A stretch of DNA of 64,000 bases from Saccharum officinarum (Eukaryota > Streptophyta > Magnoliopsida > Poales > Poaceae). The DNA lies in assembly GCA_020631735.1 (NCBI GenBank), contig CM036188.1:10830214-10894213 (forward strand), given 5' to 3'. Made by a program: the position numbers and the translations under genes. Below are positions 45,024-56,792 of this stretch, piece after piece; positions within the stretch are counted from its first letter, which is position 1; each line of letters starts with the position of its first letter. The notes under the pieces were generated by a model that made no database searches, was not told where the DNA came from, and saw only the letters and a program-made list of their open reading frames with translations.

Positions 45024-47397
45024 TCAGGTCACAATGCCCTCGTCACTGTAGTATTGCTTAAGCCAGCGCGCTATGACCCTCGTCTCCTTCACCCGCACCT
45101 GCTTCAGCCACTCCGGGTCCTCCTTGCTCGAGAATCTCAAATCCACGTGGTGCGCCCCTGCGTGCACATCATGTACACCACATACATGTTTTGTTTAAAC
45201 AATGTCCAAATCTTATATTTATCTTATTATAAACAGACAAAACATATGCATGCATGGTCGAATACATTACAACGAAGACAAAAGGCTAAATTGCTCACTG
45301 ACCTTTGGGCTCCACCAGCGCAATGATGCTGTCAGAGATGCTCTTCAGCACGCTGCGAATAGCCAAAAGGAAAAGAAAAATGTAAACACGTCTGGTTTTT
45401 TTTTATTATGGCAGCTTACCAAAGCTTGACCAAGCCATATATATATATATATATTTTTCTTGTCAAATTTTGTTTGAATTCATTCTTAAGTTGGAAAAAA
45501 GATTCTACTATATATATTTTCATCGAATCCGTAAGAGAAAACTATTTCCAGCAAATTCGAGTCATTACCCTCCGGTGCTCCACGGATCTCGCAGCCCATT
45601 GAAGAAGAGGATGTTGCTAGCAGATTTTTTGAGGACATTCGCAATATCCTGAAACAAAGAAAACCGAATTTTATAAAAATGTGACAAAAAGAAAATAAAT
45701 CCCAACAAGCCCGAAACCAGCCCAATCATCATCGAGCCGCCATTTCCAGCGAGCAGCAACTTGAGCCCAGCCCAACAGACGGCCCAGCCCAGTAGGAAGG
45801 AATCCGCCGCGCCGCCACTTACGTATCCGCCGAATTCGGTCTCGATCCAGAACGGGCGCGGCGGGAGCCCGGTGTTTTTGCGGCAGTCGTCGACGACGTC
45901 GGTGAAGTTGAAGGGCGACGGCGGCAGCACGCTGCCGTCGCGGACGCCGTACGCCATGACCATCACCTCCGTGCACGCCTGCCAGTTCCACCCGTCGTAT
46001 ATGCCGTAGGGGTCGTCAACCTCCTCGGCGCCGAAGCACGCCGCCGCGCCCGTGTGGTTGTAGTACACGTTCATGGCGTCCCGGACCTGCTGGGACAGCA
46101 GCAGCAGCTGGGCGGTGGTGCTTCTGTTGCCGTCGTTGCCGGAGCTCGCCGCTGCCGCCTGCTGGCGGTTGTCGATGGCGCGGCACATCGAGCGGACTGG
46201 GTACGCCGGCAGCGGCGTCAGGAACCCCGACGCCGTCGGGTAGTCCGTCATCGCCGCCTCCACCACCGCTTCTCTGAGCAGAGACGGGATGTCCTGCACG
46301 CTGCTTCCGCTGCATGCATTGGATGTGTGTGTATATGCGTGATCAGCAGACAGATCGATCATCGTGTAATGCCATCACTTCGATCGGAATAAATCCTGTG
46401 TTGTTTTGTATGAAATTCGTGCAAAAAATCTTTCTTAGTTTTGAGCACTCACTTGCACATGTTGAACGTACGTCTCAGCTGTGCCTGGCCTTCCTTGGTG
46501 GCGAGCGCATTGTAGAGCACGTCCCACGACTTCCGAAGCACGTCGTAGCAGTTCTTGCTCTCGCTCTAATCACACAATTATTAAAACAAGAAAAATGAAT
46601 CCATGCATGCAAAATGAATCCATATACCCATGCATGCGTACCTTGAAGTCGTCGTTGATGCGATCGTAGAACGCGTAGGGATCGACGATGCCAAAGAAGC
46701 TGAGGATGGGCGCGGACGACGCGACGGCGCCCATGACAACATGCGGATACTTGAGCCGCATCCACGCCGCCAGCATGCCGCCGTATGATCCGCCGAAGAC
46801 GAGGACGGGCGCCGCGGGCGCGCTGAGGTTGGCCTTGAGGCTGAGCACGAACGAGGCGTAGTCGGCGAGCGCCTGCGTGACGGTGAGGTAGCCCTTGGTG
46901 GCGGCGTCCCGGAACGCGGCCTCCCTGGTGCCCCCGAACGGCATCGACTCGCCGTAGTAGCGGTGCTCCACGAAGACGAGCATGGCGCGGAACCGCGGCG
47001 CGGCCTCCCACATGAACCCGGTGTTGTTGGTGAACAGGTCGATGTCGCCCTCGTTGCCGGCGTAGAGGAAGATGGGCGCCGTGCGCCCGCCCCAGAACGT
47101 GTCGTTGATCAGGTACCGCTGCTGGAACGTCGCGTAGCTCGCCGGCAGCGAGTTGAAGTGGTCCAGCCGCTGCGTGTACCGCCGCGTCTCGTACTGCACC
47201 GTCGGCGGCACGGACACGCCGCCGTCGGAGGCGTCGTCGCCCACGCGCGGTACCTGCAGCGATGATGAGGCGTAGTGGCGCCTCGCCAGCGTCGGCGGTC
47301 GCCGCCGGATGACGCGGCCTGCTCCAGAAGCTGTTGCTGCGGTTGCTTGCAATGAGAAGAGGAGAAGGAAGACGGCGGCGATGATGGCTCTCTCCAT
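45024..47397 (-). CDS. Serine carboxypeptidase S28 (prolylcarboxypeptidase-like), 6 exons, 539 aa
   Basis: Secreted or vacuolar/lysosomal-type serine peptidase that removes a C-terminal residue after proline in characterised animal homologues; plant substrates are unknown. Exons: 46642-47397, 46453-46565, 45823-46309, 45569-45648, 45303-45352, 45024-45157. All introns have GT-AG borders and the phases join cleanly, giving 1620 bases ending in TGA. Residues 1-24 are a hydrophobic signal peptide (IIAAVFLLLFSLQATA). The body starts with YTQRLDHFN and LYAGNEGDI, typical of S28. The triad is intact: Ser204 in FGGSYGGM, Asp473 in NGLRDPWSTGG, His498/499 in GAHHVDLR. Possible N-glycosylation sites are at about 98, 124, 190 and 290. 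Length is usual for plant members (about 500-540). ATG chosen because the signal peptide follows directly and a TATA box lies about 90 bases upstream. Nothing suggests damage; nearby TE sequence lies outside the exons. Confidence 0.93.
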
Positions 47398-47483
47398 GAC
47401 GTTGCAGATTGATTGAGACTACTCGATGTTCTACGAGAGAATGTACCGATCTTTCTGTTGAGAGAAGATCGAGAATACTGACA

Positions 47484-47491
47484 CTATATAG
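47484..47491 (-). promoter_or_regulatory. TATA box of the S28 peptidase gene
   Basis: The palindromic CTATATAG lies about 90 bases upstream of the ATG at 47397, a normal spacing for a plant core promoter with a short 5' UTR. Confidence 0.6.
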
Positions 47492-48369
47492 CAACCGACG
47501 TGCTTGGAAGTTGGAACTAACTGTCGATGTGGACTGGAGCGGATCTAGTAAAGGATATGATTCACACATGCATGTACTGTCGCAAAAAGAGGAATGCGAG
47601 TTGCGAGACTATCGCCCCTCACACTCCGTCAAACGCGTGCGACGTGAAACTGAGAGCGTCTCCGCCCCGCTCCATCGAACCGCCCCTGTCGATTTTACAG
47701 GGTCAATGGATATCCCACGCGGCGCATGCGAAGTCGAGAACGTCTCTCCTGCTACCAGCCTGACCACATGCAAAGCCCATTCTACAGTTTAATCACGCAG
47801 CCTGCCTCTGGCCCGCTCAGGGTTATTTGGACTGTTTCTTCAAATGGGCCATCTTAGTTCTGACCAGCACAACTTTTGGGCCTAGTTACTTTTTGTTTAG
47901 GCGAACGTATGAGAAAAACAGATTCCTTACGTAAGCATGTGTACTGAGGTTTTATAAACTTTAAAAAGCTATCATTTACAAATCGAGCATAAAAAGAAAT
48001 TCAATTACACCATCGTGTTGCTTACAATAAATGCTTCAAAATAAGAATCCACATGGATATATTTAGAAAAAATGATTCACAAACATTAATCTCACAAAGA
48101 ATATTTTCTTTTATTGAGAATATGGCAATGTTCTAGGTACAAAAAAACGATGTTCCGCCCTCATAAAAAAATGTTCTCGGTTTACAAGAACAATATTCTA
48201 GATCTATAAAAATAAACTATAGATTCATATGATTGGTGTTATAATATCCATGAAAATAAAAATATAGGCTATAAAATATATAGAGATAGATAAATAAATA
48301 ACATAACGTAAATGGAAAAATAATAAACAATACAACAAACCATAAGAGAAAATAAAAACAATACATCAT
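47492..48369. other. Upstream flank of the peptidase gene, no gene seen
   Basis: GC-moderate sequence to about 47900, then increasingly A-rich. No domain, RNA gene or bounded transposon is recognised. The first few hundred bases are the likely promoter region of the peptidase gene. Confidence 0.4.
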
Positions 48370-48690
48370 AAATGCACATAATATTTCTATAGTTAAGCAA
48401 AACCAAATATTTCTTTGTATGTGATGTAACACACAAATGCATTAGACAAATTACAAATGCACATGTTATTTTTAACAAAAACTAAATGTTTGGTATGTGA
48501 CCCACACAAATGTAGAATACACATCACAAACGCACAAATTATTACTAAAGTGAAGCAAAGTCAAATGTTCTGATATGTGATGTAACTTTGACAAATGGAA
48601 AAGACACCTAACAAATGCACATATAGTTTCATAAAGTCAATGTTTTGGTATGTGACATGACTCAGAAAAATAGAAAAATAGAGGCAAGAA
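48370..48690. repeat. Degenerate minisatellite, four units of about 80 bp
   Basis: Units begin AAATGCACATA (48370), AAATGCACATG (48455), AAACGCACAAA (48528) and AAATGCACATA (48613). Each continues through a variant of ATGTTTGGTATGTGA. Spacing is 85, 73 and 85 bases, with considerable divergence, so it is old. Confidence 0.75.
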
Positions 48691-48884
48691 GGAAAAAAGG
48701 AAAATAAATGAAAAAATAAATTTAAAAATGATAAAAATATAAAAGGAGAAAATGAAATGCAAAATACAAAAGAATAAAAAACACTACATCGGCAGAAAAA
48801 TAGTCCACGCAGCCACCTTTCACCTCTACCACTAGCGAGCGCTCAGATGCGATGTGGCGTCAGAATGTCTCACAGGTACTATGT

Positions 48885-50150
48885 GAATGCTCAAAGATAA
48901 TTGTAGAATATCCCATTTATACTATGTGAACGTTTCATATATCACAGAACATCACACGTATACTATACGAACATCACGTGTATACCATATACCATGGAAT
49001 ATATGAAAATAAAAAGAAAATTATGAAAATAAAAGAAATCAAATAATTAACTAGAGTAAAGTAAAGAAGAGGGAAAGAGGAAATAGGAAAATAACAAATG
49101 CTATGAAGATGTAGATATAAATTAACTATTTATTTGAATAGAAAATAAATTAATAAAAGGTTGAGCAAAACATAGGTGAAAAACTAATAAAAAGGGAAAA
49201 CAAAAGAAACTAAAAGAGAACATCACATGAATACCATTTGAACAAACTAAGATATATCACATAACATCTCAAGAGAACTACATGAATACACAAAAGTAAT
49301 CATGATTCTAAAATATATCATAAAACACCACATTATAGTTCACGAACATCATGCATATACCATGGAATATAAGAAATAAAAAGGCAAACATGAAAATAAA
49401 AAATAAATAACTAATAAGAATAAGTAAAAGGAGAAATAATAAACACAAAACAAATGCTAGAATATATATAGAGTAAATAATAACTTAAATATAAAATAAG
49501 ATAATAAAAGATTGAACAAAAGATAAAAAAATAGAGATAATAGAAAGAAAACAATCCAGTAATAGAGGAGATAAAAACAACATCAAACAATGGATAGTAC
49601 TTGAACAACTCAAAATATACCATAGAACATCTTACGATGAATACTCAAAGATAATCAGAACATCTTATCTATACTACATGAACATCCGAAAATACACCTA
49701 GAAACATAACAAAATATGGACATGAAAAATAAAATCAATTAATTAGAGTACAATAAAAAAGAATAGGAGATAAGAAAATAAATAGCAAAACTATGCAATA
49801 TATAGAAAATATAACTAAAAAAACAAAATAATAAAAGATAGACAAAAGACAAGGAAAACAAAAGTATTAAAATAGAAACACTACGTGATAGAGAAAGTAA
49901 CATAAACAGGAAATAATTAACTTGAATAAATGAGAGAAAAGAAGAAAACGAAAAAAGAAATGAAAAAAGGAAAAACGAAACATAAGAAAGAAAAATAAAA
50001 ACTACGTAACAGGCTACAGGGAGTTAAGGGAAAAAGAAATATAAATAAAAAATAAAAGAAAAAAGAAGCTCACGTACCAGCCGCTGTAGAGTTAAGCAAA
50101 AAGAAATAAAGAGTAAGAAGAGAAAAAAAAAAAAGAAAACAAAAGAACTA
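48885..50150. repeat. A-rich degenerate tandem repeat, unit about 355-400 bp
   Basis: Three diverged units start near 48885 (GAATGCTCAAAGATAAT), 49284 (GAATACACAAAAGTAAT) and 49639 (GAATACTCAAAGATAAT). Each proceeds in the same order through ACATCA(T/C)..., CATGGAATAT (in two units), an A/G-rich tract, ACAAATGCTA or similar, and AATAAAAGAT(T/A)GA. A fourth partial unit may follow to about 50150. No coding potential. Confidence 0.65.
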
Positions 50151-50310
50151 ATATGGACATTATTGTGCTCCGTGGGCTGTCGCTGGGCTTTTCTACGTTT
50201 GATAGCAAATGCATATCAGCCGCAGAATCGCCGGCGTGCTGCTCCGGTCCGAGCTGGTATACGGGTGACGATACATAACATTGGGCTTACGTAAACCCCT
50301 TTATTAGGAG

Positions 50311-50690
50311 TTAGAGCATCTCTCCGGCAGTTTCTAATACCTCTTTCTATATCCGTAAAACTGTCATATCAAACAACTATACTTTTTTATTGTTCCAGCA
50401 GTTCCCCAATACCTCTCCCTTTTTTTTTGGGTAGCCACCAATATTTCCCTCATCTCCCCTCAAAGAAAGGGGAGATATAACTCCCCAATACCACGGGGAC
50501 CATCCTAACTACCACTTTTCAACCATATTTCCTCTTACACTCCTGTGGGACCCACCTTTCATATGGGTATTAGGCATATATATTGGGTACTGCTGCAGCA
50601 ACTCCCTAATAAATCTAGAAAGTGATATTGGGCTACCCCAATACCATTCTTATTGGGGATTATATTAGGGGACTGCTGGAGATGCTCTTA
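50311..50690. mobile_element. Tourist-like MITE (PIF/Harbinger type), 374 bp
   Basis: The element at 50314-50687 starts GAGCATCTCTCCGGCAGT and ends ACTGCTGGAGATGCTC, inverted repeats differing by a few bases. TTA flanks both sides (50311-50313 and 50688-50690), the PIF/Harbinger target duplication. No ORF. Confidence 0.85.
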
Positions 50691-51431
50691 ACCCCTAACT
50701 AATTTTTTAGTTAGTTATAGGCTCGAGGGCTATACCTAGCCGGTGTGCTCGCTGTGCCCCCGCTGGATACCGACCGAGGCCCTAGGGCCTAGTTTTCATG
50801 AGTAACAGGTCACACGCTCGGCTCCTGATCGCTGGGGGTGAACGTGGCTCGGAAGACGGATGACTAGGACCCATCGCTCGGGGCTCCAACTAACGGACGT
50901 GGCTCAGTGGACGGGGCCAGAGGCCTTGCTTGGGCCACCTTATGGAAGGATTCACCAGGCAAAGTTCCTTGCGGTGTGTGGCCTCCGGGGGAACCGCCTG
51001 GATCTGTGAACCAGGGGCAATCTGAATCTTCTAACTGGCACATGCCCTAGGGCAACCGTCTGAACATCTGAAAATGTATTGGCATCGCTTGCCTGATTGG
51101 CAAGGGTCATGCCTAGGACATGACAAAACACGACAAGGGCTTATGCACCAGCCGAAAGGATCTATGGATGGCTAGACGAGGAAGGTGAATTGCCTATTTA
51201 AATTCTCTACAAATACAACAACACTACGCTAGATGATTAGTAAAGACAAACCAAATAGCCACTACTTGCCTTATTCATTTCAATGCAAGCCCTTCTACAC
51301 ATCTCCAGTAACAAGAATACCTACAACAACTAAAGTACAGAAGCTATTAGAGGTAATAACTATAACTAGTGAGCTACACAAATTAAGCTACTAAAACTAC
51401 TCTACTCGCTAGAGAGCTACCACTACTCTAA
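50691..51431. other. Unassigned sequence up to the second assembly gap
   Basis: GC-rich to about 51130, then a TA-rich segment with many CTAC/ACTA words. No domain or terminal repeat is recognised; it may be an untranslated part of an LTR retroelement. It does not match the copia element on the other side of the gap. Confidence 0.35.
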
Positions 51432-51531
51432 NNNNNNNNNNNNNNNNNNNNNNNNNNNNNNNNNNNNNNNNNNNNNNNNNNNNNNNNNNNNNNNNNNNNN
51501 NNNNNNNNNNNNNNNNNNNNNNNNNNNNNNN
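51432..51531. other. Assembly gap (100 N)
   Basis: Exactly 100 unknown bases. It cuts the copia element at the first residues of its reverse transcriptase, and the left flank does not continue that element. Confidence 0.99.
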
Positions 51532-54232
51532 TGAGTGGTCGCGTCTCATGGCTTCTTCAAAATGAGTGGATCATCCCCCATCTGAAATTCTTCTGTTTCA
51601 TAAACTTCATAGTCATTAGAAATAGCTGACCTTCTTGTTCTTTGAGACCTTCTAGGGGCCTCTGGCACTTGTTCCACATTGGGCTGTTGTTGTTCTTCCT
51701 CATGTGCGACATTTGGTTCTATGGGTTCCTCAAGGACAGCCTCTTCAAGGACAGGTTCCTCATGTTCATTTATTGTCGCCACGGGAGAACTTGCAACAGG
51801 TGTTGGCTCCATAGTGTCCTGCACTGTGGGCTCAACAGCAACAGGTAGCGTAAAGAATGGTTCTTCAACCATTGGAGTGGGTACATGTACCCGTTTCTCC
51901 TGTAGGCTTATTTCTCGTGCTACCATGCTCCCCCTCATCATGTTATCCTCCAGGAACACAGCGTGTCTTGTTTCTACAATTTTCGTATGTCTGTCAGGAC
52001 AATAAAACCGATATCCTTTTGATCTTTCTGGATAGCCAATGAAATGGCAGCTGACTGTCTTAGAGTCTAACTTTCCTATGTTTGGTTTAAACACTTTTGC
52101 CTCAGCTGGACAGCCCCACACACGCAAATGGTTAAGTGAGGGTTCCCTTCCTGTCCATAATTCATACGGTGTTTAGGCACCGATTTGCTTGGTACCCGAT
52201 TAAGTATGTGAATGGCGGTTTTCAGTGCCTCCATCCATAAACTAATCGGTAAAGTGGAGTAACTTATCATGCTTCTTACCATATCCATTAAGGTACGGTT
52301 ACGCCTTTCAGCCACTCCATTCTGCTGAGGCTCCCCCGGTGTGGAGTACTGAGCGACTATGTCATTTTCCTGTAGAAACTTTGCAAACGGTCCAGGAATT
52401 TGGCCATATGGGGTATGTCGCCCATAGTATTCTCCACCTCGTCTGATCGTACTATCTTTATTTTCTTATCATGCTGATTTCAACCTCAGCTTTAAATTTT
52501 TTGAATTTATCCAATGCTTTCGATCTTTCTTTAATTGGATAAATATAGCCATAACGAGAATAGTCGTCTGTGAATGTTATAAACGAATCATAACCATCCA
52601 CGCTTTTCACAGGAAATGGACCACATATATCAGTGTGGATTATTTCTAAAGTTCCTGTGCTTCGTTTGGCATTTTTCTTAATTTTCTTGACATACTTTCC
52701 TTTGATGCAATCAACGCATTGTTCTAAATCTGAAAATTCTAAGTGCGGAAGAATTGATTCTTTAATTAGCCGTTCCATTCTCCCCCTCGAAATATGGCCC
52801 AAACGACAGTGCCATAATTTCGAAGAGGCATCATCAATTCGCTTCCGCTTCTTAGTTACATTCGCAGATGGGGAATCATTTATATTCTCATCGCATACAT
52901 TGTTCGCATTTTCATCAAGAGATAACAAATAAAGCTTGTCTTGTCGGAAGGCAAGACCAACACATTTATTGTTAACGAGTATCTTACATTTGCCATCACC
53001 AAAATGGCAATCAATTCTGTCATCATCAAGTCTTGAAACACTTATCAAATTTCTTCGCAAAGAGGGAACATAAAGTACTTCTTTAAGTCTAAGTACAAAG
53101 CCATTATTCAATTCTAAAGATAAATCTCCAATAGCTTCAACATTGGCTTGCACTCCATTTGCCACTTTAATCGTTCTTTCTCCTCTTTGCAAGGTTCTCG
53201 TCCCACTTAACCCCTGTAAGGAATTTGCAACATGAGTAGTTGCTCCTGAATCAACCCACTAAGTGGATTTAGCATAACATAAATACAGGGATTCATCTAC
53301 AAATGTAATAAATTCATCACCTCTTTTCAGTAGAGATTTCAGGAAGTCAGGACAGTCTCTCTTGTAGTGTCCCTTCTTAAAGCAGTGCTTGCATTGATCT
53401 TTCTCAGCTCCACCATAGGAGTTGTTCTGCTGATTTTCAGATTCTTGGGGTTTCTTTCCCTGTGAATTTGAGGAAGAGGCCTTATCCCACTTGGGTTTCC
53501 CTTGTGGTTTAAAGTTCTTGCCATTAAAGTTCTTTCTTTTGTTATCCTTCACAAAATGAGCGGACTCACTCTGTGAGGATTTTATCCTCTCCTCTTCTTG
53601 AGCACACATTGAGATAAGTCTTTCTATGCCCCATCTTTCAGGCTGCATATTATAGTTCACAATGAAAGTATCATATTCTTTGGCAAGGAAGCAAAAATCA
53701 AATGAATCAGGAAATCATCTTCCTTCAAATTCATTTCTTTCAGCTTAGATGCCGTGGTGTTCATCTTCAAAATGTGCTCTCTGATGCTACCACCAGTATA
53801 TTTTTCATTCACAAGTTTCTTTATCAGTGAACTTGCTGTGGCCTTGGTAGACCCAGTAAACTGACTCTTGATTTTATCAAGATATTCTGTTGCAGTAGCA
53901 CATTCAGGGATTGAGCCCCTTATCTGTTCTTCTATGGTGGCCTTAGCTACCAATAAGCACTTGCGGTTAGAGAGGGTCCATTGCCTGTGTTCAAGATCAT
54001 ATTTCATTCTTATCTCAGCATGATCACGCTTTCGAGCAGTGAAATCAGCGTCAGATTCATTGTCTTCTCTCACCGGATCCACAGGTTCAGTGGGACACGG
54101 TGAGATGATGGCATAATCGACCTCTCCGAATGCAAGTTCTAGTTCATATTTCTCCCGCCACACACGGTAATTTGTCCCGTTGAGTGTCGGGATGTTCGAG
54201 ATGTTCACAATGCATTTGCCTCCTGAAACCAC
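51532..54232 (-). pseudogene. Copia gag-pol remnant (gag, protease, integrase), frameshifted
   Basis: From 54232 leftwards. gag: 53657-54232, with NYRVWREKYELEL and the segment STKATASSLIKKLVNEKY; then, after a 1-base frame change near 53660, a CCHC zinc knuckle CKHCFKKGHYKRDC (about 53350-53400). Protease: WVDSGATTHV around 53230-53258, directly after a TAG stop at 53259-53261. Integrase: zinc-binding HCRLGH...C..C (about 52690-52830), catalytic-domain segments HTDICGPF and DDYSRYGYIYPIKE, a frame change near 52470, and VAERRNRTLMDMVRSM (about 52270-52317). A pre-RT linker (51546-52127) has FIGYPERSKGYRFYCPD and RRSQRTRRSA. The first residues of RT run into the gap. Several stops and frameshifts make it inactive. 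Confidence 0.88.
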
Positions 54233-55607
54233 ATCAGAGTAAGTGAGAAATATTTATATATGAAATCATATGCTTTAACTCAACGTTGGTCAAATTGAAA
54301 CATATAATTCATCTATGCAATAATTTTACATCACCGTTGGGCAGAAATAAAATTAATGCACAATTTTCATAAATCAAAATTATAATATTGTTATTAACAA
54401 CGTTGGTCAGAAAATAACAATACTATAATTCATTTTCAATTATTATTCATTTTCCAAAACCAAATTCTCCCATTGGTTCGAATTTGATAATGAAAATAAC
54501 TATATCAAGTACGCAGCGGAAACAATAAAATTCTCATAATGTTATTTTCCAGAAGCACTAAAAAAAATTTCATTATTTCTGAGCAAAATGTCGTTGGACA
54601 AATTTGCACGAAAGTTGCATAAAAACATTCAAATTCATCAAAATATGCATTTAAATTACTCCTGGAAAATAATAACAAAATTTCATTTTCCTTCATCAAT
54701 TTGGCCCGAAGGCCCAACTCGTGCGCGCGGTCCACGCTCGCTGCCAGCGGTCCGGCTCGGTCGGTCGCAGGAGCATGCGGCCAACAGCGGCCCGGCCAGC
54801 AGCCCCAGCGCCGCGCTCGGCCCGTGAGACAGATTGGCCCAGCTCGCCGAAATCGGCCCGTGGCCGGAGCGGGTGCCGCGCCCAGGCCGCAACCTGGGCC
54901 TGGGCCGGGATTTTCGCCCGGTGAGCGCGCCCGCCTGGGCCGAAATCAGCCCACCCGCAACCGGCTGATCTGAGCCGCTGATTTTGATCGGACGGTCGTC
55001 CACGTTCATCGCGGGATCAAAACCCAGGGCGGCCGGCTGCACCCTAACCCTAACCGGCATTTCTCTTTTCTCCTTTTCCCTCAGCCGCAGCCGCACGAGC
55101 GGCTCCATGGCGGCCGGGGCGGGCTCGGCGGGTGGCGGCCGCCGGCTAGGGGCGGTCTCGCCGGAGCAGCAAGGGTTCTTCTCTCTTCGTTTCTACTTGT
55201 TCTTTCATTTCCTCAACTTTTCTTGCTCTCGGTAGAGGCCCCATCCACGGTGGGTTGCGGGCAACCATGGCGCCGCCGTCGGACCCCTCGCCGGCGTGCG
55301 AGCTCGCCCTAGGCTGAGCTCACCGCCGTCGAGCGGCCTAGCGAGCGGTGCCCGAGCCTAAGCCCCACGCGCGGCGTGTCTGCTACCGGTTTCGGTTTCT
55401 TCCCCCGGCGAACAGTCGCGCCTATGGCGACTGCTTTGGCCATGCGCAGCTACGCCGGCCGTACGGTTGGGTTCGTGATTACGTTAGGGTTAGGGTTTCG
55501 TTCTCTGATTTGGTTCTTTTGTTCTTCTTGATTCAAAAACGGTGGATTCATTCAGTTTCTTTCCGATTTAGAATCGGTTTACCCGATCTAGGGTTCTTCG
55601 TTCATAT
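54233..55607 (-). other. Untranslated leader of the copia element
   Basis: About 1.37 kb between primer-binding site and gag. The half near gag (54240-54690) is AT-rich; 54700-55470 is GC-rich, with open frames on both strands but no domain. CCCTAACCCTAACC-like words occur at about 55041-55054 and 55484-55497. The leader is long for a copia element; an intron ending just before gag (…GGTTTCAG at about 54223-54230) is possible. Confidence 0.5.
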
Positions 55608-55625
55608 AACCTGGCTCCGGTACCA
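55608..55625 (-). other. Primer-binding site of the copia element
   Basis: The minus strand reads TGGTACCGGAGCCAGGTT one base after the LTR end. It resembles the usual copia TGGTATCAGAGC, complementary to the 3' end of initiator Met-tRNA, with a few changes. Confidence 0.75.
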
Positions 55626-55626
55626 T

Positions 55627-56132
55627 TGATAGATTTCGTAGTTCATTGATTCATTAGATCGGGTTCATTAAAGTAGATACAAGTGAATGATTCACAGTAT
55701 AAATATATGTACCGGTCCTATTACTTGATCTACTGGAAAACAGTAGAGGAAGAGAGGAAGAAATCGCAGACCATCGAGAGCCGGAGTCGTAGCAGTGGGG
55801 TTGGACGTCTCGTTCGCCGGCGGTGCCATCTGCGCGCCGGCAGCGACGGTCGGTGGAGATGAGAGTCGACGCAGTGAAGATGGTGGCGCAGTGAAGACGG
55901 TGGCGGCTTCCCGTCACTGGCTGCGCCCCTTCTCAGATCGGGATCGGGAATATCGGTGGGGAGTGGCGGCTCAGCTGAACCTCGTATCTAGAGCCAGCCG
56001 GCCCCCACCTCTATATATAGCGCAGTGTGACGGGGGCCACCAACCATGTAGGGTTGGGCGCCCCCGATCAGGGCGCGAGAAGCAAGGCCCAAAAGGCCGT
56101 TGGGCCTAATGGTGGGAGATCAAAACCCAACA
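55627..56132 (-). repeat. 5' LTR of the copia element (506 bp)
   Basis: Minus strand: starts TGTTGGGTTTTGATC at 56132 and ends CTATCA at 55627, with a TATA box CTATATATAG at 56011-56020. The TG...CA ends and the adjacent primer-binding site fix the limits. The partner LTR is not in the window, so the target duplication cannot be checked; the outer flank is GTGTT. Confidence 0.85.
56011..56020 (-). promoter_or_regulatory. TATA box of the copia LTR
   Basis: CTATATATAG, about 110 bases inside the LTR start, normal for a U3 promoter. Confidence 0.6.
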
Positions 56133-56792
56133 GTGTTGTGTCATGCTAATCTTGTGAAGATTGCGGTGTGGAGGGCCAGTTGAGTAAATAAAGCCAATCT
56201 GGATGGATGCAGGTGAGAGGTGGCAACGCAGGGTTCACCCAGACCAGACACAGATACAGACACAACAAGAAACGATGTAGAATGAAATCTCAGATCAGTG
56301 TCATGGTGAACGCGGAGACCACGGACCAGTAGCACTGAAACGATGTAGAATGAAATCTGTAGCCACTGACTGGAGCTGAGGATTGATTCCCAGGTGCGCC
56401 ATGCAGGGTCTTGCCAAGCCACCTTCCTCTTCCTCTTCCTTCCACGAAGCCCAAGATGGGGTGGCTGGGTGGAGAAGAGAGAACTCCACCTTCTTGCGCC
56501 TCCCGAGTCCTGACCTCCATCTCGGTCACCTCACCGCGAATTGACGTGCGCGCCGCCGCCGCCGGGACCTGGAGAGTGACAGGCAGCAAGTCAACCACGG
56601 CGCTCGCTCTATCTGCGATTCTGTTATGCCTGTTTCGTTCGGCATTTCCGATTGGTCGTTCGTTCCACTTGCCGATCGATCGACGGATAGGCCTTACGCT
56701 TCTGTTCGCAGAGGCTTACCGATCCTGGCATCAAGCAACAGTGAATGGTGATTGACAGATTGGTGATGAGCAGCGGACGGTTTCTTTTTTTC
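56133..56792. other. Unassigned sequence with a 22-bp direct repeat
   Basis: No gene is supported. GAAACGATGTAGAATGAAAT(CT) occurs exactly twice, at about 56270-56291 and 56337-56358. Short open frames on both strands lack known domains. Confidence 0.35.

Larger units (their letters stand above)
51532..56132 (-). mobile_element. Ty1/copia LTR retrotransposon, 5' part
   Basis: On the minus strand: a 506-bp 5' LTR (55627-56132), primer-binding site (55608-55625), a long untranslated leader (about 54233-55607), then gag, protease and integrase in copia order down to the gap. Reverse transcriptase, RNase H and the 3' LTR are missing; they would lie where the gap is. Integrase before RT identifies Ty1/copia rather than Ty3/gypsy. 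Confidence 0.9.

Noticed and set aside
55041..55497. CCCTAACCCTAACC words as interstitial telomere sequence
   Set aside because: Only two short runs, with a CCCTAA unit instead of the plant CCCTAAA, inside a copia leader.
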